A DNA stretch of 10,985 nt from Candidatus Magasanikiibacteriota bacterium. Its GTDB lineage: Bacteria > Patescibacteriota > Patescibacteriia > Magasanikbacterales > UBA922. Made by a program: the position numbers and the translations under genes. Under the pieces are notes generated by a model that saw nothing but the letters and a program-made list of their open reading frames with translations, was not told the DNA's origin and did no database searches. Shown piece after piece: positions 1 to 5,977 of the stretch. Position 1 is the first letter of the stretch; every line of letters begins with the position of its first letter. Where the stretch lies: positions 1 to 10,985 of the forward strand of contig JACRPD010000069.1 in NCBI GenBank assembly GCA_016214105.1, in the 5' to 3' direction.

Positions 1-152
1 GCGATGAAAAGCCCCATAAGCGATTGGCCGATGCGAGTTTTAGCATGAGTGATTTTTTCCGCTTCGCCACCGGATATTGCCCAGTCAAATCCGTTTTTTA
101 TTATCATCGCGGTCGCGATAATACCGGCGACAATGATGAGGTATTTATAAAT
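1..152. repeat. Near-identical direct repeat, copy A (pairs with 1476-1627)
   Basis: Bases 1-152 match 1476-1627 at 150 of 152 positions. The first 110 bases are identical; mismatches are at 111/1586 and 123/1598, both silent. The copy covers the pilin-like helical hairpin of the partial gene. Identity drops abruptly at 153/1628, and the match may continue beyond the left edge. Confidence 0.95.
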
Positions 153-695
153 CGCGCCGATGTATTCACCGAGAAACGGAATGTAAAGGTAGTTGCCGTC
201 AGGTTCTTTAATCGTTTTGCCTTCAGAAAAAGACAGACCGGGAATAGCGATTTTTGGCTGGGGTTTTTTTACGATATTATCTATCTCGCTGTATGATTGC
301 GTGATTACTGCCGATGAATCAAGCAGTAAATCCGCGACAATTTCTGAGATCGAACCGGTTTTTTTTGTCTGGATTGGGAATTGAGTTTTTTCAATATCTT
401 GGTTTAAACAATAGTCCAAATCCCAAGTTGAGTTAGCTCCGTCTTTGCAGATCCAGTTCTCTTTGGTATCGCCATAAACATCCACGCAATCCTGTTCATC
501 GTCGCAATCACAAAAGGACAGTGTTTTACCTTGAGGATCGGTTTTTGAGCTTTCCTCGCAATCGCCGCTCGCGCATTCAACATTATATAAACATTCTGAA
601 CCAATAGTTTTTAAATCCTCCGCGTTAACAGTTGAGACTCCGATTAGCGGCGATATAAAAAGCAAGAGGATGAAAAAGCTAATTAGTTTTTTCAT
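1..695 (-). CDS. Exported Cys-rich, pilin-like two-helix membrane protein (partial, runs off left edge)
   Basis: Translating back from the ATG at 693-695 gives an open frame of 231 codons with no stop before the window edge, so the C-terminus is missing. It opens with a signal peptide (MKKLISFFILLLFISPLIG, cut near VNA). An exported domain with eight cysteines spaced C-x5-C-x4-C-x15-C-x1-C-x5-C-x12-C-x12-C follows, then a linker, a hydrophobic helix, a basic loop containing SGGEAEK, and the start of a second helix. The whole visible part is a paralogue of the next gene upstream, which has the same cysteine order apart from a 10-residue insertion. Its ATG overlaps that gene's TGA (ATGA at 692-695), so translational coupling is likely; no Shine-Dalgarno is visible. 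The helix-loop-helix resembles VirB2/TrbC-like pilins of CPR bacteria (inference). Whether it also carries a C39 domain cannot be seen. Confidence 0.85.
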   Translation of the reverse strand, partial: MKKLISFFILLLFISPLIGVSTVNAEDLKTIGSECLYNVECASGDCEESSKTDPQGKTLSFCDCDDEQDCVDVYGDTKENWICKDGANSTWDLDYCLNQDIEKTQFPIQTKKTGSISEIVADLLLDSSAVITQSYSEIDNIVKKPQPKIAIPGLSFSEGKTIKEPDGNYLYIPFLGEYIGAIYKYLIIVAGIIATAMIIKNGFDWAISGGEAEKITHAKTRIGQSLMGLFI

Positions 696-2197
696 ATTTT
701 AGAGATAAACCAAGAATACTTGAGAGCTTTAGTGATTTCTGCCGTTGGAATGGCATTGGGCATAATAAATTGTCCCCCGTCTTGTTGGCAGACGGCGGCA
801 AAGCTTTGTTGGTCTTTGGGCGGTTTTGGCAGATTTTTGGAGTAAGTTGGAAAATATTTTGGAAAGTTGATCTCTTCTTTGGTGCAATAAAAATTTTTAT
901 TAGGATCATTAACAGCAAAAAGGGTTCCATTGTCGTTGACCGCGGTGAGGACAACGAAATGGCCCAGTTTAGTGAAAATAGAAGGGGTTCCCATTGATGC
1001 CAGAACGGGGTGGTTTGCCTTAAGATGAGTGATAATTTTATTTATATTATTTCCAAGTGGTTCGGCTTTGAAGCCAAATTGATTTAAAAATTCAGCTGTG
1101 AATACGGAATGTTTAGTGCCGTTTAATCCGACATATTTATTTTTATTTTGCATTATTAATTCCGCCAATTTTCCAGGGTCAGTATCCATATTGTAATATT
1201 TTAAAATCATGGCAAGAGCAGTGGGGCCGCAACCAGCGATCATGACGTTTCCACCAGCACTTAACCCATACGGTACATTAGAATAATTTTTTTGTTTAAA
1301 AAGAGGCACGCCAAGAGGGGAAGTTTCTCCGTCGAGGGCGGTAATATCCGCATTAGATACATCAAGATCTGCCTTGGTAGTATCCAATTCTTTTTTTTCC
1401 AAATACCTCACCCGCAAATTTTTAAACTCCACCAGATTCGGATTGATGGTGTATAAAATAAAATATGAAGATACAGCGATGAAAAGCCCCATAAGCGATT
1501 GGCCGATGCGAGTTTTAGCATGAGTGATTTTTTCCGCTTCGCCACCGGATATTGCCCAGTCAAATCCGTTTTTTATTATCATCGCCGTCGCGATAATGCC
1601 GGCGACAATGATGAGGTATTTATAAATAGATGATATATAGTCGCCGAGAAATGGGATATATAAGAATTTTCCGCCGGGCTCCTCAACGGTTTTTGGGTCG
1701 GAGAATTTTAGGCCTGGAATGGAAATTTTTACTGTCGGTTTTGTGACAATGTTATCAATCTCCTTATATATGTTGGCGGTTACGGCTGTTGGATCAAGCA
1801 ACATGTCAACAATCGTTTCAATGCTGGCGCCGGTTTCTTTCACCGGAATGGCAAATTTGGTTTTGCTGTAATCTTTATTTAAACAGTAATTTAAGTCCCA
1901 GGTCATATTGGCGCCGTCTTTGCAAGTCCAGTCATCTTCAGAACCGCCATAAGCTTCTTTGCAATTCGGACTGCCGGCAGGGTTTATTATTGATGTGTCA
2001 AACTCTCCGCAAACGCAAAAGGCCAGCTTTTTATCTTGCGGGTCGGTCTTAGCGCTATTTTCACATTGGTTGCTTTTACAATCGCCATTACCTTCGCATG
2101 GAGAACCAATAGAAAGCGTCCCGGCGGCGGAAGCGCTAGCCAAGGGAATTGACAGGGCAACAAACAACAGAGAAAAATATAGAATCTTTTTTTTCAT
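692..2197 (-). CDS. Exported Cys-rich / pilin-like two-helix / C39-like cysteine peptidase fusion
   Basis: 501 residues. Residues 1-25 are a signal peptide ending in an ASASA-type site. Residues 30-110 carry eight cysteines (34, 40, 45, 61, 63, 79, 92, 105). Helices at about 192-209 and 233-251 enclose a basic loop (KNGFDWAISGGEAEKITHAK), which fits loop-inside topology and puts both flanking domains outside the membrane. The helical hairpin resembles VirB2/TrbC-like pilins of CPR bacteria. Residues 296-450 look like the C39_2 peptidase family: GCGPTALAMIL with putative nucleophile Cys323, GHFVVL with His413, and VNDPN with Asp431. The Gln that usually precedes the catalytic Cys is not evident; VPYGLS has Ser313 about where VPYxxQ is usual. 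The ATG at 2195-2197 gives the signal peptide but has no Shine-Dalgarno. The stop overlaps the paralogue's start. Domain calls are motif-based; the substrate is unknown, and a binding role instead of cleavage is possible. Confidence 0.88.
   Translation of the reverse strand: MKKKILYFSLLFVALSIPLASASAAGTLSIGSPCEGNGDCKSNQCENSAKTDPQDKKLAFCVCGEFDTSIINPAGSPNCKEAYGGSEDDWTCKDGANMTWDLNYCLNKDYSKTKFAIPVKETGASIETIVDMLLDPTAVTANIYKEIDNIVTKPTVKISIPGLKFSDPKTVEEPGGKFLYIPFLGDYISSIYKYLIIVAGIIATAMIIKNGFDWAISGGEAEKITHAKTRIGQSLMGLFIAVSSYFILYTINPNLVEFKNLRVRYLEKKELDTTKADLDVSNADITALDGETSPLGVPLFKQKNYSNVPYGLSAGGNVMIAGCGPTALAMILKYYNMDTDPGKLAELIMQNKNKYVGLNGTKHSVFTAEFLNQFGFKAEPLGNNINKIITHLKANHPVLASMGTPSIFTKLGHFVVLTAVNDNGTLFAVNDPNKNFYCTKEEINFPKYFPTYSKNLPKPPKDQQSFAAVCQQDGGQFIMPNAIPTAEITKALKYSWFISKI
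1476..1627. repeat. Near-identical direct repeat, copy B (pairs with 1-152)
   Basis: Second copy of the 152-bp repeat, encoding residues 192-241 of the C39-fusion protein (first helix, basic loop, start of second helix). All 50 encoded residues match copy A. The codons immediately upstream in the genes (plus-strand 1628 onward) differ at several silent and replacement sites. Confidence 0.95.
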
Positions 2198-2232
2198 AGA
2201 AACAAATATGAAAATATAGAGAGGTTTTGCGT

Positions 2233-2351
2233 CCTCTCTCCTCGTAGGAGAGAGACAGGGTGAGGTCTCAACGAGTGAAAAACATCCAAATATTTATTTA
2301 TGCAAGTTCCGATGAGACCTCATCCCAACCCTTCTCCTACGAGGAGAAGGG
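2233..2351. repeat. Composite inverted repeat (REP/MITE-like), two hairpins in opposite orientation
   Basis: Left arm 2233-2270 and right arm 2313-2351 are imperfect reverse complements, ending inward in TGAGGTCTCA and TGAGACCTCA, with a 42-bp AT-rich spacer between. Each arm also folds on itself: CTCTCTCCT-CGT-AGGAGAGAG at 2234-2254 and CCCTTCTCCT-ACG-AGGAGAAGGG at 2329-2351. A third hairpin with the same core lies at 5946-5968. No T-run follows on either strand, so it does not look like an intrinsic terminator. It fills most of the 166-bp gap between the DsbA-like gene and the C39-fusion gene. No convincing promoter was found in this gap. Confidence 0.85.
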
Positions 2352-2363
2352 CTACGTAGGAAA

Positions 2364-3017
2364 TTACAGCCCCATCATCGACTCCCAGCCTTCAACGGTG
2401 GCGGGCGGATTGACTTGTTTGTTATCTAAAAATATAGCGGGGATGGCCTGGATATTTAACAGGCGCGCGATTTCTTTGACCCGTTCAATTTGCTGTCTCG
2501 CGGTTCCTGATTGAATGCAAGCGTTGAGTTTTTTCTCATTGGCGTTAATTTCTTTAACAATCGCGTCTAAAATATCTTGTTTTAGCTGGTAGCTGTTGGT
2601 AAACGCCAATCGCGCGAAGTCCATAAATTTATTTTGTTCATTCAAACAATAGGCGTATTCATTCGCCGTGTCGCTGGCATAGGGAAATTTGGTCACCGGC
2701 AAACTTTTCCAAATGATTTTAACCGCGCCCGGATGTTTAGCCATGAATTCTTCAATCACCGCAAACTGCGCTTGGCAATGCTCGCAGCCAAAATCTTCAA
2801 AAGCAATGACAGTTCGCGGCGCCTTTTTTTCGCCGATAATCGGATCAGTGGGATAAATCGGAATGGTAATTAAACTCTCTTTTTTAACTTCGGCTTGTTT
2901 ATTTTTATCTATTTCCGGGTAAAGCGGCTCATATTGAATAATGCGGACAAACAACGCCAAACCGGCGACCAAGATTGCCGGAATAAAAATTATCGCGAGC
3001 AGTTTGGTTTTTATCAT
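2364..3017 (-). CDS. Membrane-anchored DsbA-family thiol:disulfide oxidoreductase (thioredoxin fold)
   Basis: 217 residues. One N-terminal hydrophobic helix (about 5-26) would anchor it with the catalytic domain outside the cytoplasm. The thioredoxin-fold domain shows FEDFGCEHC, a CxxC active site at Cys78/Cys81, and the matching cis-proline region QAIPAIFLDN (Pro193). Two further cysteines (124, 167) sit where many DsbA-like (Thioredoxin_4 type) proteins have a second pair. Family members oxidise or isomerise cysteines in exported proteins. The next two genes downstream each encode an exported eight-cysteine domain, so they are likely clients (inference from context). The start ATG overlaps the upstream TGA (ATGA at 3014-3017), implying coupled translation with the beta-propeller gene. 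No Shine-Dalgarno is visible. Whether it acts as oxidase, isomerase or reductase cannot be decided from the motif. Confidence 0.88.
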   Translation of the reverse strand: MIKTKLLAIIFIPAILVAGLALFVRIIQYEPLYPEIDKNKQAEVKKESLITIPIYPTDPIIGEKKAPRTVIAFEDFGCEHCQAQFAVIEEFMAKHPGAVKIIWKSLPVTKFPYASDTANEYAYCLNEQNKFMDFARLAFTNSYQLKQDILDAIVKEINANEKKLNACIQSGTARQQIERVKEIARLLNIQAIPAIFLDNKQVNPPATVEGWESMMGL

Positions 3018-4240
3018 ATTGGCACGCTAAATAAGCCGGAATTGTTTTTATCCGTGAAATAAATAGTTTTATTGTTATCCCCAAGAAACATGCTGTCAAC
3101 CGTGTTGTAACCGTCGGTGGTCAATTCGGTTTTAATGCCGGTTTCCGTGTCTATTTTGTAAATTTTATCATTGGTGGCATCGGCCAATCCGGGCGCGAAG
3201 CCGGCGCCGGTTTGCATTTGCGTCGGCACGGCGCAGTAAATAAAGCGATCATCGCTAAAAGCGCATTTTTCCGACCAGGTATTTAAATTTAACATTTTTC
3301 TGCCCGTGCCGATGCTGTCGCCTTCGGCGTTAACGATCCATAATTCCGGTTTGAAGTTGCTTCTGGCGCTATAAACGCTGTAGAGCAGTTTTTTTCCGCT
3401 GGTGGACCATTGGCTTTCAAATCCGCGGCCTTCCACGACAATGGAGCGGAAATTTTCTCCTTGCAAGCCGACAAACAAAATTTCTTGTTTGTCCGCTCCC
3501 TGCGGGTCTCCGGTGGCGGAGGTGGCTACGATTTGTTTGTTGGGCGACCAGTTGACGGTAACTTTATCCGCGTTTTCTCCAAGCGGCGCGATTAATTTAA
3601 CACTTTTTCCTTCCGGATCAGCGGTTACCAGCCAGCGATTTTCCGTTGCCAGCCCCAGGCTTTTGCTGGCGACCTTGTCTCCCAAAGGCGAGAAAGAAAA
3701 ATCCTGCCAGTGTTTTGGCAAAGTAACTTGTTTTTTTGTGTCAAAATTATAATAAATGTTTGAACCGTCAGGATATTCAATAATAGATTCGTTTTTTGTC
3801 GGCGACCAGGTCGCTTTTTGAACATTAAAAAAAACTTCATCGCTTAAAGCCGTGATTGAGCCGTCTTTGTTTAAGCGATAAAATTTGCCGTCAGTGGTAT
3901 TATAAAATTTTGCCGAACCAACCGTGTCTTTACTGCTGCCAAGAATTGAGCTGTCAACTTTGTTTGTGATTGGGAAAGATGGTTTAACTGTTGGAGTAAC
4001 GGTTTTCGGCGTAATCGGTTTGCTTACCGCGGTTGGCAGTTTGCCCGGTTTAGTCGTCGGCAAAGTCGGCTGGCCGGCGCCGGCGGTAGGGAATTGGCCG
4101 GCAGTCGGGCCTTCTGCTCCGGGCTGACCCGGGGCTATTGACGGCGTTTTTTTGGCAAAAAACACCCAATAAAGCAGAAAACCGATTGCCACGCAGACCA
4201 TGAGAAATATTCCCGCGAAAATGATTTTTCTTTTATCCAT
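3014..4240 (-). CDS. Membrane-anchored TolB/WD40-like beta-propeller protein
   Basis: 408 residues from the ATG at 4238-4240. This start is preferred over the upstream ATG at 4309 because it puts a Lys-Arg cap directly before the helix (7-28) and leaves a 4-nt gap to the preceding stop; the longer form would add 23 polar residues and overlap that gene. Residues 32-93 are a Pro/Thr/Gly/Ala-rich spacer. Residues 100-408 repeat the blade signature of TolB/PD40-type propellers: WSPTK (145), FSPLGDKV (183), WSPNKQIV (231), WSTSGKKLLY (278), FSDDRFIYC (328), and a last blade near IYKIDTETG (360). Such propellers usually bind proteins or peptidoglycan-linked partners. Here the predicted orientation presents it outside the membrane on a flexible stalk. 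No catalytic motif is seen, and the specific role is unknown. It is translationally coupled to the DsbA-like gene. Confidence 0.82.
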   Translation of the reverse strand: MDKRKIIFAGIFLMVCVAIGFLLYWVFFAKKTPSIAPGQPGAEGPTAGQFPTAGAGQPTLPTTKPGKLPTAVSKPITPKTVTPTVKPSFPITNKVDSSILGSSKDTVGSAKFYNTTDGKFYRLNKDGSITALSDEVFFNVQKATWSPTKNESIIEYPDGSNIYYNFDTKKQVTLPKHWQDFSFSPLGDKVASKSLGLATENRWLVTADPEGKSVKLIAPLGENADKVTVNWSPNKQIVATSATGDPQGADKQEILFVGLQGENFRSIVVEGRGFESQWSTSGKKLLYSVYSARSNFKPELWIVNAEGDSIGTGRKMLNLNTWSEKCAFSDDRFIYCAVPTQMQTGAGFAPGLADATNDKIYKIDTETGIKTELTTDGYNTVDSMFLGDNNKTIYFTDKNNSGLFSVPI

Positions 4241-4244
4241 AGGT

Positions 4245-5570
4245 TTATTGATTAGGTTGTTGTTGGAGCTGTTGAATTTGCGCGACGATTTTTTCTCGCA
4301 GAGCGGCAAATTTTATGTTGGCCGCTTGTTGGATATTCATCATTTGCTTTTCCAAAATTTTTATTCTTGCTGTTTTTTTTTGTATTTGCGCGTTTAGTTT
4401 TTGCAGTTCTTTAGTATATTCTAACATATTTTTACTGAAAGTCGCCGACTCTTTAATCACTAGTTCTCCGGCCCAACCGATAAGCGCCACGCCAACGCCG
4501 AATATGGTCAGAATTGTGCCAATGATAAATATGATAGCGGCAATGACGAGCATTACGAAATAACGCGCGACCGCAACGGCTATTTTAGCATAAACCACGA
4601 CTTTTTTCGCCTCCAGCAATTTTATTTCTTTTTTTAGCGCGCCAATTTCTCGTTGCAACGGTTTTATTGCTTTGTCAACTTTTTTTTGCGTGCCTTTTTG
4701 CGCTATCTGCAGTTTTTCCGTCAAGTTTTTGATCTGCTCTTGCTGTTGCGGAGGCGGTTGTTGTTCTTGCTCCTGCTGTTGTGGCTCGGCAGGCTGTCCG
4801 GTCGGCGCTGTTTCTGGCTCTGGCTGTTGTTCGGCTGGTTGTTCGTTTTGCGGTTTATTAGCTGGCTGTTCCGGCTGTTGTTCCTGTTGGGTTTTTTCTT
4901 TTTGATCGCTTGGTTGTTCTTCTGGCGGTTGTTCCGGTTTAGCCGGCGGTTCAGCCGGTTTTTCTTCAGGTTCTTTTGGCTGTGCCTCTTCCGATTTTTT
5001 TTCTTGCGGTTTGCTTGATTCTTTTGGTTGAGCGCCTGATTCATTTTGCGGCGGCGTTTCCGTCGGTTCTTGCGGTTCTGTTGATGGCGAAGGAACATAG
5101 GCTGGAGATGGTTCGGTAGATTCTTCTTCTGCCAACGACGGTTGTTCAGCTGGCTCGACTGGTTCAGCCGGAATTTGTCCCGGTGTTTTATCTCCGACGC
5201 GTTTTTTGAGCTGTTGATATGCAGGTATCTGACCGCCTTTTGGTTCCGCAGTATTTTCTATCCCCAATTCAGCGTAATCCTGCTCCAGTTCATCGCCGAA
5301 ATCAAGCGCTTGATTTGTTGGCTCACTCTCTTCTTCAAATTCATCAAGTGTATCTTCCAGAGTTTCAGGTTGAATATTTTGAGCCAGATTATCACGCAAT
5401 TTTCCCAATTCTTCTTTAATTGTTTTTTTGACAATGTCATTAACTTGCCGAAGCGCGTCAGGCGGTAAATCCGGCAAGGTTCTTTCCAAAGCATTTTCAA
5501 TTTGCGGCATCCATTCCTGCGCCGGCGGTTCTTTTACATCAGGTGCGTTTTGTTCTCCTTCTTCCGGCAT
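4245..5570 (-). CDS. Pro/Glu/Gln-rich membrane protein with flanking coiled coils, unknown function
   Basis: 441 residues, not recognised as a known family. Residues 1-110 are acidic and partly helical, with no signal peptide. Residues 125-280 are a low-complexity stretch dominated by Pro, Glu and Gln (many EQP, PAEQ and QQQ units). Residues 280-323 are Lys/Glu/Leu-rich and look like a coiled coil. About 324-370 is a long hydrophobic stretch (FVMLVIAAIIFIIGTILTIF and flanks) that could form one or two transmembrane helices. Residues 376-437 form a second Gln/Lys-rich coiled-coil-like tail. The lack of a signal peptide suggests the long N-terminal region is cytoplasmic, but this is uncertain. 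The start follows the upstream TAA by one nucleotide (TAATATG), and the stop lies 4 nt before the beta-propeller start, so it sits inside the operon. A structural or scaffold role is only a guess. Confidence 0.8.
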   Translation of the reverse strand: MPEEGEQNAPDVKEPPAQEWMPQIENALERTLPDLPPDALRQVNDIVKKTIKEELGKLRDNLAQNIQPETLEDTLDEFEEESEPTNQALDFGDELEQDYAELGIENTAEPKGGQIPAYQQLKKRVGDKTPGQIPAEPVEPAEQPSLAEEESTEPSPAYVPSPSTEPQEPTETPPQNESGAQPKESSKPQEKKSEEAQPKEPEEKPAEPPAKPEQPPEEQPSDQKEKTQQEQQPEQPANKPQNEQPAEQQPEPETAPTGQPAEPQQQEQEQQPPPQQQEQIKNLTEKLQIAQKGTQKKVDKAIKPLQREIGALKKEIKLLEAKKVVVYAKIAVAVARYFVMLVIAAIIFIIGTILTIFGVGVALIGWAGELVIKESATFSKNMLEYTKELQKLNAQIQKKTARIKILEKQMMNIQQAANIKFAALREKIVAQIQQLQQQPNQ

Positions 5571-5571
5571 A

Positions 5572-5940
5572 TTATTTGTAGCCTAACGAATGGACTAATC
5601 TCAAACAATCCTGTGTATATTTGGCAATTATTTTTTTAGTTGTCGCTTCGCTTAAAAAACCATTTTCAACTTGCGCTTTTTGCATTTTAATCGCCGCTGA
5701 CTTCGCACGCAATTTAATCAAAGCGGTGGCGGTTTTTTTAGTTTCTTCTTTATCTCCGCGTTGAAATGATTTTAAGATTTTTTGTTTGAAATAATCCATT
5801 TCTTCTTTATTCTGCTTCTCCTGCGTTGCCAAAGGCGCGCCGGTTTTTTGTTTTGCCTGCTGTTGTCTGGCCTTCTGCATCGCCAACTGCCATTTTTGTT
5901 CAAAATTAGAGGAGTTCATAAAATAGTTGTGTGGTTGCAT
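5572..5940 (-). CDS. Small basic helical protein, unknown function
   Basis: 122 residues, rich in Lys, Gln and Ala, predicted mostly helical. It has no membrane segment or signal peptide and no motif I recognise. The tail runs LSEATTKKIIAKYTQDCLRLVHSLGY. Two starts are possible: ATG at 5938-5940 or ATG at 5917-5919 (seven residues shorter). Neither has a Shine-Dalgarno. It ends one nucleotide before the start of the Pro/Glu/Gln-rich membrane protein, so the two are almost certainly co-transcribed. It begins six bases from the repeat hairpin at 5946-5968, which separates it from clpC. The context suggests a cytoplasmic accessory of the membrane proteins encoded downstream, but no function can be assigned. 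Confidence 0.7.
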   Translation of the reverse strand: MQPHNYFMNSSNFEQKWQLAMQKARQQQAKQKTGAPLATQEKQNKEEMDYFKQKILKSFQRGDKEETKKTATALIKLRAKSAAIKMQKAQVENGFLSEATTKKIIAKYTQDCLRLVHSLGYK

Positions 5941-5945
5941 CCCTC

Positions 5946-5968
5946 CCCCTCTCCTACAAGGAGAGGGG
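5946..5968. repeat. Solo hairpin of the REP-like family
   Basis: Perfect 10-bp stem CCCCTCTCCT / AGGAGAGGGG with an ACA loop. It shares the TCTCCT-NNN-AGGAGA core with the two arms at 2233-2351. It fills most of the 37-bp gap between the clpC stop and the next gene. No T-run follows in the clpC direction (GAGGGATGC instead), so a classic Rho-independent terminator is unlikely, though the stem could affect mRNA stability or read-through. Confidence 0.8.
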
Positions 5969-5977
5969 ATAGTGATA

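Noticed and set aside
1476..1627. Double-glycine (SGGE) in the membrane loop as a C39 self-cleavage site
   Set aside because: Charge distribution puts this loop in the cytoplasm while the C39-like domain is predicted outside, so the two should not meet.
2233..2351. Intrinsic terminator pair between the DsbA-like and C39-fusion genes
   Set aside because: Stems are strong, but no T-tract follows either one on either strand, and the sequence recurs elsewhere, which fits a repeat element better.
2233..2351. CRISPR array
   Set aside because: There are only two arms in inverted orientation, with no regularly spaced direct repeats.
4241..4309. Upstream ATG adding 23 residues to the beta-propeller protein
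   Set aside because: The extension overlaps the preceding gene and puts a polar stretch before the membrane anchor; ATG 4238-4240 has tight spacing and a proper Lys-Arg cap.
4653..5018. Leu/Phe/Arg-rich and Cys-rich plus-strand frames opposite the Pro/Glu/Gln region
   Set aside because: They are mirror translations of CAA/CCA/GAA repeats in the real gene; the composition is an artefact of low complexity.
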